This document shows positions 36,018 through 46,476 of a stretch of DNA of 64,000 nucleotides, piece by piece. Origin of the DNA: Cinnamomum chago (taxonomy: Eukaryota > Streptophyta > Magnoliopsida > Laurales > Lauraceae). The translations under genes were made by a program, and so were the position numbers. Under the pieces are notes generated by a model that was not told the origin of the DNA, made no database searches, and saw nothing but the letters and a program-made list of their open reading frames with translations. Within the stretch, counting starts at the first letter, position 1. Each line of letters begins with the position of its first letter. The stretch lies in NCBI GenBank assembly GCA_038049695.1, contig CP142455.1:24155501-24219500 (forward strand), written 5' to 3'.

Positions 36018-37854
36018 ATGCCTCGGAAAAACAGGGCGAGACATGCTCGGCAGGTTGCAGCTGCAGTCAGGTTAGATCCTGTGGAGAGCAGACCTGAGCC
36101 CTCGACGTAGCCTCCGCCAGCTGCTCTCGAGGTTACACGGGCCGGAGGATCAGGGAGCACCCCTGAATCGGCAGCCTCCCAGCCTCTGCTGATTGAGCCT
36201 TTGACTACACAGCCCCCGCTAACCCAGGCCCAGCCGTCCCAGCCTCCCGCGAGTCATCATACGACCGGGAGCAGCGTAGGTGAGAAAATCGAAAAACCTT
36301 TTAAAGTGTAGAATGGTTCACCTCATATTTAGATTTGTGTTCTATAACTTTTTTTTCTTCTGATTTGTTCACTTCAAATATCATTTGTGTTCACTAACTC
36401 ATTTAGCACTGTCGTCTTAACAGCATCAGCCCCAGCCTCCGCTGAGACTCTTGGCCGTACCAGGGGTGCTACGCGAGGGAAGAATGCGGTAAAGCTGAGG
36501 AGACAGCTGGGTCATAACATTCCAGTCCCGATCCCTAGCTCCAGTCATAGGCCAGAGGGGGAACATGCCCCATCACTGGCTAACCATCTTGAGTTAGCCA
36601 TTAGAGAGGTTGCCCCAGTCAGACCTCATGGCTGGAAGAAGCTTGACAGTGGGATCAAGCTTGCCGTCATCGCTGCAGTCAAGGTAAACTGAAACAAGAA
36701 ACATCAACCAAAGTTATTATAGTTATGCTCCTCATTACAATATCTGATTATATTTTGTTATTACTAATGACTACTATGGCTATCCCCTAATTGCAGCAAC
36801 TCTTTGAGATCGGGGACTACGAGGGTGATATGCAGCTTAGGACGGACATTGACCGCCAGTGCGGGATCCTGTATAGGGGCTGGAAGTATGAGCTGCATAC
36901 TCACTATCAGGTCCTCTTGGAGCAGGGGGTTCCCCGACCCCAGGACCACCCGGCAGAGGGTTGTACTCTAGCTGACTGGCAGCAGATGATCTCGCAGTGC
37001 TGGGAATCACCAGCCTGGAAGGTGACCTGGGGATGTTATCTAAATGTCTTAATTATAATCCAATGTAAGTCTATTTGTAACGATTAAATACACTCATGCT
37101 ATTGTATTATTGTTTTTCTATGTAAACAAAGTCAAAGAAAGCTCAAGAGAGTCGAGCCCAGCTGCCATACAATCATACGAGTGGCTCCCGGTCATTTGCC
37201 TCGAGGATGTCTATGATGGTATTGATTAAGTTTATTAATTTATCAATATATATCAGGGTTCATATCTAATATAAAGCTATTTCAAATCTTAGGCGGCACA
37301 GAATGCCGGTCAAGCGCCGCCCCATTACTCAGTTCTTCCGCGACACCCACTACAAACGAAAGAGTAATGAGTGGGTAAATGAGGTGGCTCAACAGAGACA
37401 TGTACGTTTCCTAATAAATCAGTACTGATTGTATAATGTCATAGAAGTATTCTAAATCCTTTACTGATTTAAATGGCAGGAGGCCTTGGTGCAGTGGACC
37501 GAGGAGCAGTCGCAGCCCTCTATCACCACTCCGATGACTGAGGAGCAGATTGCTGCTGATGTGCTTGGGAAGAGGTCGGGCTACGTAAAGGGGTATGGGA
37601 TATACTCGAGGACCTCTTCCTCTTCCACACAGTCTCGGGCACCGGACCCTGAGGTGGTCGCCCTGCGCGAGCAGCTAGCTGAGCAGGGTAGGAGGCAGGC
37701 TGAGCAGCTAGCTCAGCAGGACTGGAGGACACGCCAGCTTGAGGCCCTCGTTCAAAGGCTGGCAGCTGTGGCAGGAATTGATCCGGCCACCTTTCTTGAC
37801 ACCACGGGAGAGAGCACTTCTGCTGGGGATGGCACAGCTCCTGGAGGATCATGA
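36018..37854 (+). pseudogene. TnpA-like CACTA protein (Transposase_24 family), broken
   Basis: Six exons can be joined by GT-AG introns in phase: 36018-36279, 36424-36683, 36797-37021, 37132-37218, 37293-37401 and 37480-37854. The product starts MPRKNRARHARQ and has a Pro-rich linker. It then has RGATRGKNAVKLRRQLG, the core WKKLDSGIKLAVIAAVK and DRQCGILYRGWKYELH, a LPYNHTSGSRSFASRMS block, THYKRKSNEWVNEVAQQRH, and a Gln/Leu coiled coil (LREQLAEQGRRQAEQLAQQ). This order is that of plant En/Spm Ptta-type proteins, which bind the subterminal repeats. Two lesions disable it: an in-frame TAG at 36108, and an extra C in the run 37320-37323 that shifts exon 5. No TnpD gene accompanies it. Confidence 0.85.
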
Positions 37855-37966
37855 TGCGACTCTTTGGTTAGTAGAATACTTTCTTGAACAAATAACATAT
37901 CATTTGTGTTATTAATTTATAAACACTCAAAATGTAGGATTTGAACAAATTTTAACTGCACAGTAT
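37855..37966. other. TnpA 3' flank
   Basis: A short A/T-rich tail between the TGA and the first tandem array. No clear polyadenylation signal was identified. Confidence 0.4.
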
Positions 37967-38123
37967 GATTGCATTATCATAATCTTTCTCATCAACAAAT
38001 ACTCGTTCATCTATGTCATCCTTGATTGCATTATCATAATCTTTCTCATCAACAAATACTCGTTCATCTATGTCATCCTTGATTGCATTATCATAATCTT
38101 TCTCATCAACAAATACTCGTAGA
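37967..38123 (+). repeat. 57-bp tandem repeat
   Basis: The unit starting GATTGCATTATCATAATCTT begins at 37967, 38024 and 38081, an exact 57-bp period with almost no divergence. The third copy is partial. Confidence 0.9.
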
Positions 38124-38153
38124 TTTTAATGTCATCTTTCTCATCAACAATTT

Positions 38154-39060
38154 TAACTGACGACTCGCAGATTGGACTCACGGTTAGGGAATTAGAGCCG
38201 GAAACCGACTCTTTTCCAACACTTAGGCTCGAAAACGGCCCCCCGGGGGTCCAGAACGGGAATCGGCGACCGGAAAATTCGGGGACCGGCACGGGTGGTT
38301 CGCTCGGGGGTAGAGCAACATGTAGGAACTGACGGCTCACAGATTGGACTCACGGTTAGGGAATAAGAGCCGAAAACCGACTCTTTTTCAACACTTAGGC
38401 TCGAAAACGGCTCGCCGGGGGTCCGGAACGCGAATCGGCGACCGGAAAACTAGGGGACCGGCACGGACGGTTCGCACGGGGGTAGAGTAACATGTAGGAA
38501 CTGACGGCTCGCAGATTGGACTCACGGTTAGGGAATTAGAGTCGAAAACGGACTCTTTTCCAACACTTAGGCTCGAAAACGGCCCCCGGGGGTCCGTAAC
38601 GCGAATCGGCGACCGGAAAAATCGGGGACCGGCACGGACGGTTCGCACGGGGGTAGAGTAACCTTTAGGAACTGACGGCTCGCAGATTGGACTCACCGTT
38701 AGGGAATTAGAGCCGAAAACCGACTCTTTTCCAACACTTAGGCTCGAAAACGGCCCGCCGGGGGTCCGGAAAGCGAATCGGCGACCGGAAAAATCAGGGA
38801 CTAGCACGGACGGTTCGCACGGGGGTAGAGTAATCTGTAGGAACTGACGGCTCGCAGATTGGACTAACGGTTAGGGAATTAGAGCCGGAAACCGACTCTT
38901 TTCCAACACTTAGGCTCGAAAACGGCCCCCCGGGGGTCCGGAACGGGAATCGGCGACCGGAAAATTCGGGGACCGGCATGGGAGGTTCGCTCTGGGGTAG
39001 AGTAACATGTAGGAACTGACCGCTCGCAGATTGGACTCACGGTCAGGGAATTAGAGCCGA
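38154..39060 (+). repeat. 172-bp GC-rich tandem array, five units
   Basis: CAGATTGGACT recurs at 38168, 38340, 38512, 38683, 38855 and 39027. The period is 171-172 bp, with about five full units and a partial sixth. Each unit contains GGTTAGGGAATTAGAGC, ACTCTTTTCCAACACTTAGG and a GGGGGTCCGGAACG/CGGCGACCGGAAAA core rich in CG dinucleotides. Open frames on the minus strand repeat every unit and are by-products. Confidence 0.93.
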
Positions 39061-39470
39061 TTTTGCTGACGATTTTTATAATTTATGTATATCTTTTGTT
39101 TATAATTTCATTAATACACGAGATACTAATTTTGTTTTTGTTTTTGTCATTGCAGATTGATGGACGCTTTCTGATCGGATGCACACTTTGGTGTTGTTTT
39201 GTTGTTTTTAGTTTATTTGTATATGTATATTGGACATTTTTATTCGATTGTATTTTTATTAATTTAGACATTTTTATTCGACTGTATGTTTATTAATTGT
39301 ACTGTTTATTTAAGGAGATGAATGATTTGATGAAGAATGTGGATGATTTTGTTTGGATGTATTATTGATTGTAGTATGAGTAGTTTTATTTTTTATTACA
39401 GGTGTACAAGCAGGTTTACAGGAAAATTTAAACGAAAAACAAAAAAGTCGATTTTAAAAAAATAATATAC
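39061..39470. other. CACTA interior before the right end
   Basis: T-rich sequence without a recognisable gene. It separates the tandem array from the right subterminal repeats. Confidence 0.45.
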
Positions 39471-40058
39471 TTTCACCGACGAAAATGAAAATTTCGTCGG
39501 TGAACGTATTTTTACCGACGAAAAAATAACGTCGGTAATGTTTTTATTTTTTTTAAGTTTATTTTACCGACGAAAAAATAACGTCGGTAATTGTATTTTG
39601 ATTTTTTTTTAATTTTATTTTTACCGACGCACAATAAAACGTCGGTAAAATATTTTTATTTTTATTTTTTTAATATTACCGACGAAAAAAAACTTCGGTA
39701 ATTGTATTTTGATTTTTTTTGTTTTTCTTTTATTTTTACCAACGCACAATAAAACGTCGGTAAAATATTTTTATTTTTATTTTTTTAATATTACCGACGA
39801 AAAAAAACGTCGGTAGAGTATTTTAATTTATTTTTTATTTTTCTTATTAATTTTTCCGACGAAAAAAAACGTCGGTAAAAAATAAAAAAGCGTCGGTGAA
39901 AATGATAATTTTACTGACGAAAAATTAATTCGTCGGTAAGGTGTTTTCTTGACATTTTTTTGCCGACGACTGCCCGACGAAAAAAAAAACGTCGGTAAAG
40001 GTTTTACCGACGTTTTTTAGACTTTTAGCGACGAAAAAAAACGTCGCTGAAGGTGTAA
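39470..40058. repeat. CACTA right subterminal repeats
   Basis: The field of ACCGACGAAAA/CGTCGGTAA hairpins mirrors the left end, with T-rich spacers of 40-70 bp. The two stretches around 39640 and 39760 are near-identical local duplicates. The outermost block is again AGCGACG type. Confidence 0.9.
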
Positions 40059-40073
40059 TTTGTTGTAGTGCAC

Positions 40074-40150
40074 GTAAAATTGTGTTCCTTTTTGTGTGGC
40101 TTGATTTGTTTACTTGTCGATCGCACGCTTCCGCACACACAATCACAACA
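40074..40150 (+). repeat. Copia 3' LTR, second part
   Basis: It matches the last 77 bases of the 5' LTR (GTAAAATTGTG through AATCACAACA). With 19867-20058 it adds up to 269 bp. Confidence 0.93.
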
Positions 40151-40155
40151 GAAGA

Positions 40156-43100
40156 GACGGGCCAAGATGGTAATGATGATGCTAATTAATGGTGATGTGG
40201 GCCTTGATGATATTGGGGAGCTCTCTTTGGAGGGACCTTTCTCCTTGTCAAGTGATAAACCACATCTACCTCATTTTATTTCTTCAAATCACTTCAAAAT
40301 CATCAAACAAAAAAAAAGAGCAATGAGAGAGATATGCTAGAAGATGAACTTGTGAGATTGTTCCACACGCACCACATTTACAAATCATAAAACTGTTCAT
40401 ATCATAACCTCAGAAATGTCTCCTCCATTTGGACCATCTATCGTGGGGCCCACCACATAAATCCACACGACAATATATCAAACAAATCTCAACCGTCCAT
40501 GAAACAAAATGTCAAAAATTCAACAATCAGAGAGAGGGTCGAACCTCGGTGTAGATGTAGACTGAGTTAGGAGAAGAGCCCTAAGCAGGAAGACCAAGAA
40601 CCTATCTCAGCAACAGCATACATAAAAACAAGCTCCTTTCGGTCCGTCCATTTGTTCATTTCGCTCTCACCAAATCTCTTATATCCAAACCATCCAACAC
40701 CCCTACTTTTATTCTGTTTTGGTTATTTGTGCTACTTTAAGAAGTGTTAAAAGATGGGTGGCAGGCGTTAAGAAGAAGAGGAAGAAGTGTTTAAAGATGG
40801 GCCCGGTCGTGACTCTTGAGCGTCATGTGAAACGCTACGAGGAGTTTTAGCTGTGAAACGTTTAAGAGCCCTCATTGCTGGAATGAAGGAGTAAAAGTCA
40901 CTTACTGCTGACATGGCATAGGAATGCTGATGTGGGGCAACCAAATATCAGATCTGATATTTTTTTCCTCCTAACTACTTAGATTTCTTTCCCTAACCGT
41001 TATCTAGCTTTAAGGAGAAAGAATGGATGTAGGTCGAGTTCCTGTCGGATGCATGGTGTACTCGGACCCTAACTTGAATTGGCAATGGAAACCTGTCCCT
41101 CCACCAAACTTGGGTCTGCCCTGCAGGACTCTCATCATTAATTGAGTTTAAATTATAGGCATGAGTCAAACCTGAATTTGAATAAAAGTTGCACCATCAT
41201 ATTTCACTCAATCATATGTTCATGCATATATATCTCTTTTTATCTAAGTGGAACCCATCTTATTTCACTTATCCGCCGTTGTGCATTGGATCTGATTGAT
41301 TGGTAGATGGTTAAATATTTTACTTAGTGGATCCTATGTAGAAGGATAGATAGATTTGATCTAGTAAATCTCGGATCCCATAGACAAGTAGATGGGCTTT
41401 ATTTGTAGCGTCCACGCATAACTACATAATTACATAATCCTATGATTTTTTTTTTATTTAGATAGGTCAACCTTTATTCCATCAAAGGTAAGGGCCATAC
41501 AATTACCTGATTGGGGGTAAGGGCCATACAATTACCTGATTGTGTGCGTGGGGGGGGGGGGGGGGGGGGGGGGGTGTTAAAAAACAAGGGGGACAGATGA
41601 GAGACGTGAGAGGGCAAAGGTGACTTGAAAGGATATGAAAAACTTTGCTGAGTTTGACTTGAGAAAGTAACCACTTTACGTCTTGATTTTGATTGTCCAT
41701 ACGGCGGATTCACATAGGCTGAAACAGTACTCCTTGTTTTAAAACAGAGGATGCGAACTCCTAAAATGGTTGGACCACATATTTATGATTCTAATTAAAT
41801 GGTGCATCCCACATCAAGCAATGGCATCCTCAATCTCCTTCTACTTTTGGATTATGCTAACTATCCGTTGCAGTGGCGGATCCAGGATTCAAAATCACTG
41901 GGGGCACGATCCGTTGTTGTCTTATAAATGGCAATCAGATTCAAAAATCTTCATTGAGCAATGGACATTGTATGGGTTCAACCATTTCAATCAGTATTTA
42001 AGCATCTCAAGTCGTTGACCGTCTACTATTATTGCCATAACACTCAACACTGCTCTCGTTGTTGCAGTTCTTACAATCAGAAGACTGATTGTCAGCGTCC
42101 ATATGGGACTGGTCCGACCCGAGCCTTCTTTTGGGCTAGATGTTTCCTTGGTTTGAACTAATAAACACAACTTGAAAGGTCAATGGATAGTGCAATTTCA
42201 GCAAGCCGTTGCATTGACTAGTTCAACTGGCTTGACTCGATGACCCATTGGGTGACGTTGACTCGTTCTGATCTGTGTAAATCAAAATAAATTTAAAAAA
42301 TGGTTTGAATTCCTTTGGGTTGGTTCATTTTTTCTTTCGTCTCTCTTTTTATGGCCCGAAAGAGTAAGATGGGATGGTTGAAGTTCTATACAGTATTTTA
42401 CCTAACGGCCCAACTTTATTTCCCAGCCAACTCCACCACATAAAATGAAGATTATCTACAATTATTTAGATGGGCCGAACCCGGGGCAGCTGAGTTTCAT
42501 GGGTGCATGCCTGCATGCTAAATCCTACACTGACTTGTAGATCTGATATGGCAGTGGTGAGTGATTGGTCCAGGTATCATTAGATCAGTCGACAAGCCAG
42601 GGCTTAGTTTCTGAGCCCAGGTCAGACCCATATGAGAGTCACATAGGGTACCGTCCTCACCTACTCCAAAGGTGCCAATTCCTGACCCGACAAATGAAAC
42701 GAATCTGAAGCCAGGCAATTTATCACTCTCACGTTGACTTTTCCATCCAAACAGGCTGAACCCATGCATCCAGCCTGCAAGCCAACCGAATCCAAACTTG
42801 AGATTTCAGGGTCCGAGCGTTTCCAACCCGGTTAATAGAAGGTGGGGTTCGAGTTGAGCACAAACTGTTACCTCAAGTCAACCCCAGCGAACCCAACCCA
42901 ACCCCACTCCTCTAATTAATGCAAATTCATGACTTCACCTGAGGCAAGTCCAGCACAACCCTTAACTGAAAACACAATGAGACGTGCTACCCAAACTTCA
43001 TAAAAACCAATCCTTAATTTTCATTAACACAGCCAATATTTTCTTAACATTTCCATAAACAGCACAAAGAACTGTTATCGCACTCAAAAAACAGCTATGC

Positions 43101-43520
43101 CTGGATCTATCTACAAACCCCATCTTCTTTTATGATTGAAAAAAAAAAAAAAAAAAAAAACATTTTCTATAGGATCTTACACCCTATTGAGCTACCACTT
43201 ATCCCAAAACCAATTGGTAGTATAAAACAACACAACAATGGTTTTACGGTGAGGGCGAGGGCTTGACCACAATTATGACCGTCCAGGAGCAAAGGTGGAT
43301 GTTGACTTCAACATTTTCCTAATCCAAACCAGAGGAAAACAGTGGGTGACTCCTCACATAGCCTTGTCTAAATCACATGATCGAGTAATTGTCAATTCCG
43401 GAGTAACCGGGCTCATAAAAAAAGTGCGCCTGTGTCACAGTGGGAGAGTACTAATAAGGCAAAGCTAGAATAGGCTCTGGTTTCTTCTCCTCCTCTTTCT
43501 TCTAGACGGGCATGAAACTG
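40156..43520. other. No gene recognised
   Basis: Mixed single-copy-looking DNA. A run of about 26 G at 41551-41576 and an A run of about 22 at 43138-43160 are the only conspicuous features. The open frames are short and resemble nothing I know. Confidence 0.4.
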
Positions 43521-43523
43521 TTA

Positions 43524-43964
43524 TGTGCCTCTTCAAGAAGGTAAGCTTCACAATCTGGGTGTTGTTCAGGTGGGTATTAAGCTCCCCGACCCCGGCCTCT
43601 TCTACCTCTGGCTATTTTGAAAAGAAGTTAAGAGGATGGTAAGAAAGGAAAGAAGGTGAGAAAGAGTGGATGTTAGCAAGTTTCTTCGAGGAAAACTAAC
43701 CTCCCAGTTAATGCATAAATATGCAAACTAGTTTTTATTTACTGCTGCCTATTCACTTATAGGCTCAATTTTACAACTGTAACACAGAAGTGGAGAACCC
43801 ACTCCCTACAAACTGGCAACAACTCATCTAAATCTTACAATGGTAATATAGAAGTGGATAACCCACTTCCTACAAACTAGTAAAAACCATCTACCGAAAA
43901 TGAAAAGTGTCCCATTTCCAATCCTAAGACTCAATCAACAGACTTATTCCACACACTAGCATGT
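43524..43964 (-). repeat. Chromovirus LTR-like repeat, left
   Basis: It shares TGTGCCTCTTCAAGAAGGT through CACACACTAGCATGT with 46055-46410. It is about 85 bp longer, because an ACAGAAGTGGA...CACTNCCTACAAACT block is duplicated at 43785-43880. The outer boundary may lie a little further left. Confidence 0.7.
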
Positions 43965-44008
43965 CAGTTGTGCAAGTGCAATCGTGCCCACAACTGCTCC
44001 CCCCCTAT

Positions 44009-46049
44009 AATTTTACCCTTGTCCCCAAGGGTGTCCTCAGCAAAGCGGGTCTTGATATGGGTAAGATCTTCCCAAGTAGCTTCAGCAGGAGATGTAATCT
44101 CCCAATGTACTAGCACTTCAGTATGACCCACCTTGTTCGACGATCAAGAATAGCCTGTGGGGATGGACAAAGAGTCGCATCATCTTTACGTACATCAGGC
44201 AAAGAAGGCTCAGTGGCAATCCTTGATCCAATTTGTTGCTTGAGGGCAAAAACATGAAGTACAGGGTGAATACGAGAACTGGCCAGAAGGTCTAGTTTAT
44301 AGGCCACTGCACCTATGCGATGAGTAATTTGGAATGGGCCATAGAATTTCAAGGAAATTTTGAGATTTTTGCGCCATGATAGGGAGCTCTGGCGATACAG
44401 TCGTAGCTTCAAATAAATCCAATCCTTAACTGCAAATTCTCTATCTTTTCGATTTGAATCATTCGCCTTTTTCATTCTAGACTGAGACTCTTGTAACTGT
44501 CCTCTCAAGTCAACGATGACTTGGTCTTGCTCCTTGAATGCCTTGTCCATCGCTTCAATTTGGGTTGTATCAGGTGCATAATATAGTAGTGTTGGGGGAG
44601 GGCGACCATACACAATTTCGATTGGAGATTTTCTGGTGGCATCATGTATGCTAGTGTTGTAACAGAATTCGGCTTAGGGAATCCACCTAGCCCATTCCTT
44701 TGCGGTCTATCACTTGAGATGCATTCCAAATGCATTTCAATTGTGAGATTAGTAGCCTCCATTTGCCCTTCAGTTTGAGGGGTGATAGGAGGAACTAAAA
44801 TTGAAGTTCGCCCCTTTTAAACGACAGATATCTTTCCAAAAGATGCTAATGAAAGTTGAATCTCGGTCGCAGACAATTGACTGGGGCATGCAATGAACCA
44901 CTTGAGAATTTGCCCAAAACATACATGGGCCACACTTACTGCCATGTGGGGTTAGAAGATAGGTATGAAATGAGAATATTTGGAGAGCCTATCTACCACA
45001 ACATAAATTGTAGATTTTCCTTTTGAGTTGGGCAACCCATCTATAAAATCCATGGAGATGTCGACCCAAATTTGAGTTGGTATTGGTAGGGGTTGGAGAA
45101 GTCCTGAGGGAATAAGGTTTTCAGAGTTGTGCTTTTGGTATGTGTCACATTGCCTTACAAATTGCCTAATTTGGGACCTCATTCCCTTCCAATAAAAAAT
45201 GGAACGAACACGGTGCAGAGTCTTGCAGTACCCCTCATGTGTGCTCCCATGAACTTCTGATATAATGGTGGGAAATAGAGGTGAATTTTCCCTCATGTAT
45301 ATCTGCCCCTTGAAAAATAAAATCCCATCCTTATAGTCCCATGGGCCCACAGCTTCATCCTCTTTGCACAATTGAACCAAACGTTGTAATTGGGCATCTG
45401 TGCCGACTTCATCTTTGATTGGGTCCAACCACCTTGACACAGGTTGGAAAAGGGCTGTCAGTTCACCACTTTCATCACATCTAGATAATGCAGCAGCTGC
45501 ATTATTGTCACAACCCTTTTTATATTCAATGGTAAAATCGTACCCCATTAATTTTGTAAGCCATTTTTGTTGGGCCACAGTTGTAATCCGCTGATCCCAA
45601 AGATATATCAAACTTTGTTGATCAGTCCGGATTATGAACTTTCGCCCCAAAAGGTATGGGTGCCACTTCTGTATTGCTAAAACCAAGGCGAAAGTCTCCT
45701 TGTAGGTTGATAAGGTTAGATTTTTTTCGAGCAAGGCCTGACTGAAAAATGCAAGTGGGTTGACTGTCCTGCATTAGTGCAGCTCCAATACCTCCTCCTG
45801 AGGCACCACATTCAGCCACAAAAGGTTTGGAACAATCTGGGAATGCCAAAACAGGTGATTCCGGGGCTAGTTCAGAATCAAGTGACTAAACAAAAGAATC
45901 TTTTTTTAGCATTGAAGTTAGGGGTCCTGTCACTCTTCCATATCCTTGTATGAACTGCCGTTAGTCCAAGGAAACCTCGCAAGGCTTTGAGTGTGGTGGG
46001 CTTGGGCCAGTCAAGCACATCTGAAACCTAGTCAGGGTCCATGGCTACT
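44009..46049 (-). pseudogene. Gypsy pol remnant: RT end, RNase H, integrase, chromodomain
   Basis: From right to left on the minus strand: the RT tail (SDVLDWPKPTTLKALRGFLG, about 46030-45965) and RNase H (FVAECGASGGGIGAALMQ, then TYKETFALVLAIQKWHPYL). The integrase zinc finger follows (HGSTHEGYCKTLHR with QCDTYQ, where the second Cys of CxxC is Tyr), then the integrase core (DFIDGLPNSKGKSTIYVVVD). After several frameshifts comes the C-terminal GPFQITHRIGAVAYKL and SRIHPVLHVFALKQQ, and a chromodomain-like EVLVHWE...ATWEDL near 44110-44030. Frameshifts near 45735, 44950 and 44760, a stop between frames and the lost Cys show decay. Chromodomains of this class direct integration to heterochromatin. 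Confidence 0.85.
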
Positions 46050-46054
46050 CCTTG

Positions 46055-46410
46055 TGTGCCTCTTCAAGAAGGTGAGTTTCACAATCTGAGTGTTGTTCAC
46101 GTGGGTAATGAGCTCCCCGACCTAGTCCTCTTCTACCTATAGCTATTTTGAAAAGAAGTTAAGGGGATGGTAAGAAAGGAAAGACGTGAGAAAGAGTGGA
46201 TGTTAGCAGGTTTCTTCGAGGGAAACCAACCTCTTAGTTAATACATAAATGTGCAAACTGATTTTTAATTACTGCTGCCTATTCACTAATAGGCTCAATC
46301 TTACAATTGTAACACAGAAGTGTACAAACTAGCAACAACACATCTAAATCGTGTCCCATTTCCATTGGTAAGATTAATTCAACAGAGACTTATTCCACAC
46401 ACTAGCATGT
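46055..46410 (-). repeat. Chromovirus LTR-like repeat, right
   Basis: It is shorter than the left copy and more diverged at the outer end. It directly abuts RT sequence, so the natural inner boundary and primer site have been deleted. Confidence 0.7.
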
Positions 46411-46476
46411 GTACAACTGAGAGCCGCAGAGGACGTTGGATGTAGAAGCATGGTGGTATGTTACGGTCCTAAATAA

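Larger units (their letters stand above)
20059..40070 (+). mobile_element. 20-kb CACTA transposon with captured MADS genes
   Basis: The terminal inverted repeats are CACTACAACAA at 20059 and TTGTTGTAGTG ending at 40070. CAC is duplicated on both sides (20056-20058, 40071-40073), the 3-bp duplication expected of CACTA/En-Spm elements. Both ends carry fields of palindromic repeats on ACCGACGAAAA/CGTCGGTAA. Inside are a CT-rich leader, a TnpA-like pseudogene on the plus strand, two MADS-box pseudogenes on the minus strand, two tandem arrays and a 9-kb gypsy insertion. No TnpD/DDE transposase motif was found, so it must have been moved by a relative. Without the gypsy element it is about 11 kb. 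Confidence 0.93.
16156..40150 (+). mobile_element. Ty1/copia retrotransposon, split by a 20-kb insertion
   Basis: The target duplication GAAGA is present at 16151-16155 and 40151-40155. The element is 269-bp LTR, leader, gag-protease-integrase, then LTR. Removing the CACTA insert (20059-40070 plus one copy of CAC) restores a 3' LTR of exactly 269 bp. Without the insert the element is only about 4 kb, because reverse transcriptase and most of RNase H are missing between about 19660 and 19685. It cannot be autonomous. The order of domains (protease, integrase, then the RNase H tail) and the Tnt1-like protease and integrase motifs place it in Ty1/copia. Confidence 0.92.
43524..46410 (-). mobile_element. 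Deleted Ty3/gypsy chromovirus
   Basis: Two imperfect direct repeats (43524-43964 and 46055-46410) flank a minus-strand pol remnant, which looks like LTR-pol-LTR. Gag, protease and most of reverse transcriptase are missing. The right LTR is joined abruptly to RT sequence at about 46050. The polypurine tract is probably the AGGGGGGGAG just inside the left repeat (minus strand, near 44000-44008). A C-terminal chromodomain-like stretch marks it as a chromovirus. Confidence 0.75.

Noticed and set aside
38068..38979. Repeated minus-strand frames (PEFSGRRFPFRTPGGPFSS)
   Set aside because: The same frame recurs with the 172-bp unit. A 172-bp period is not a multiple of three, so a continuous protein is not possible across units.
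39470..40058. Regularly spaced palindromes resembling a CRISPR array
   Set aside because: The spacing is irregular and the spacers are T-rich. The context is the end of a plant CACTA transposon, so these are subterminal repeats.
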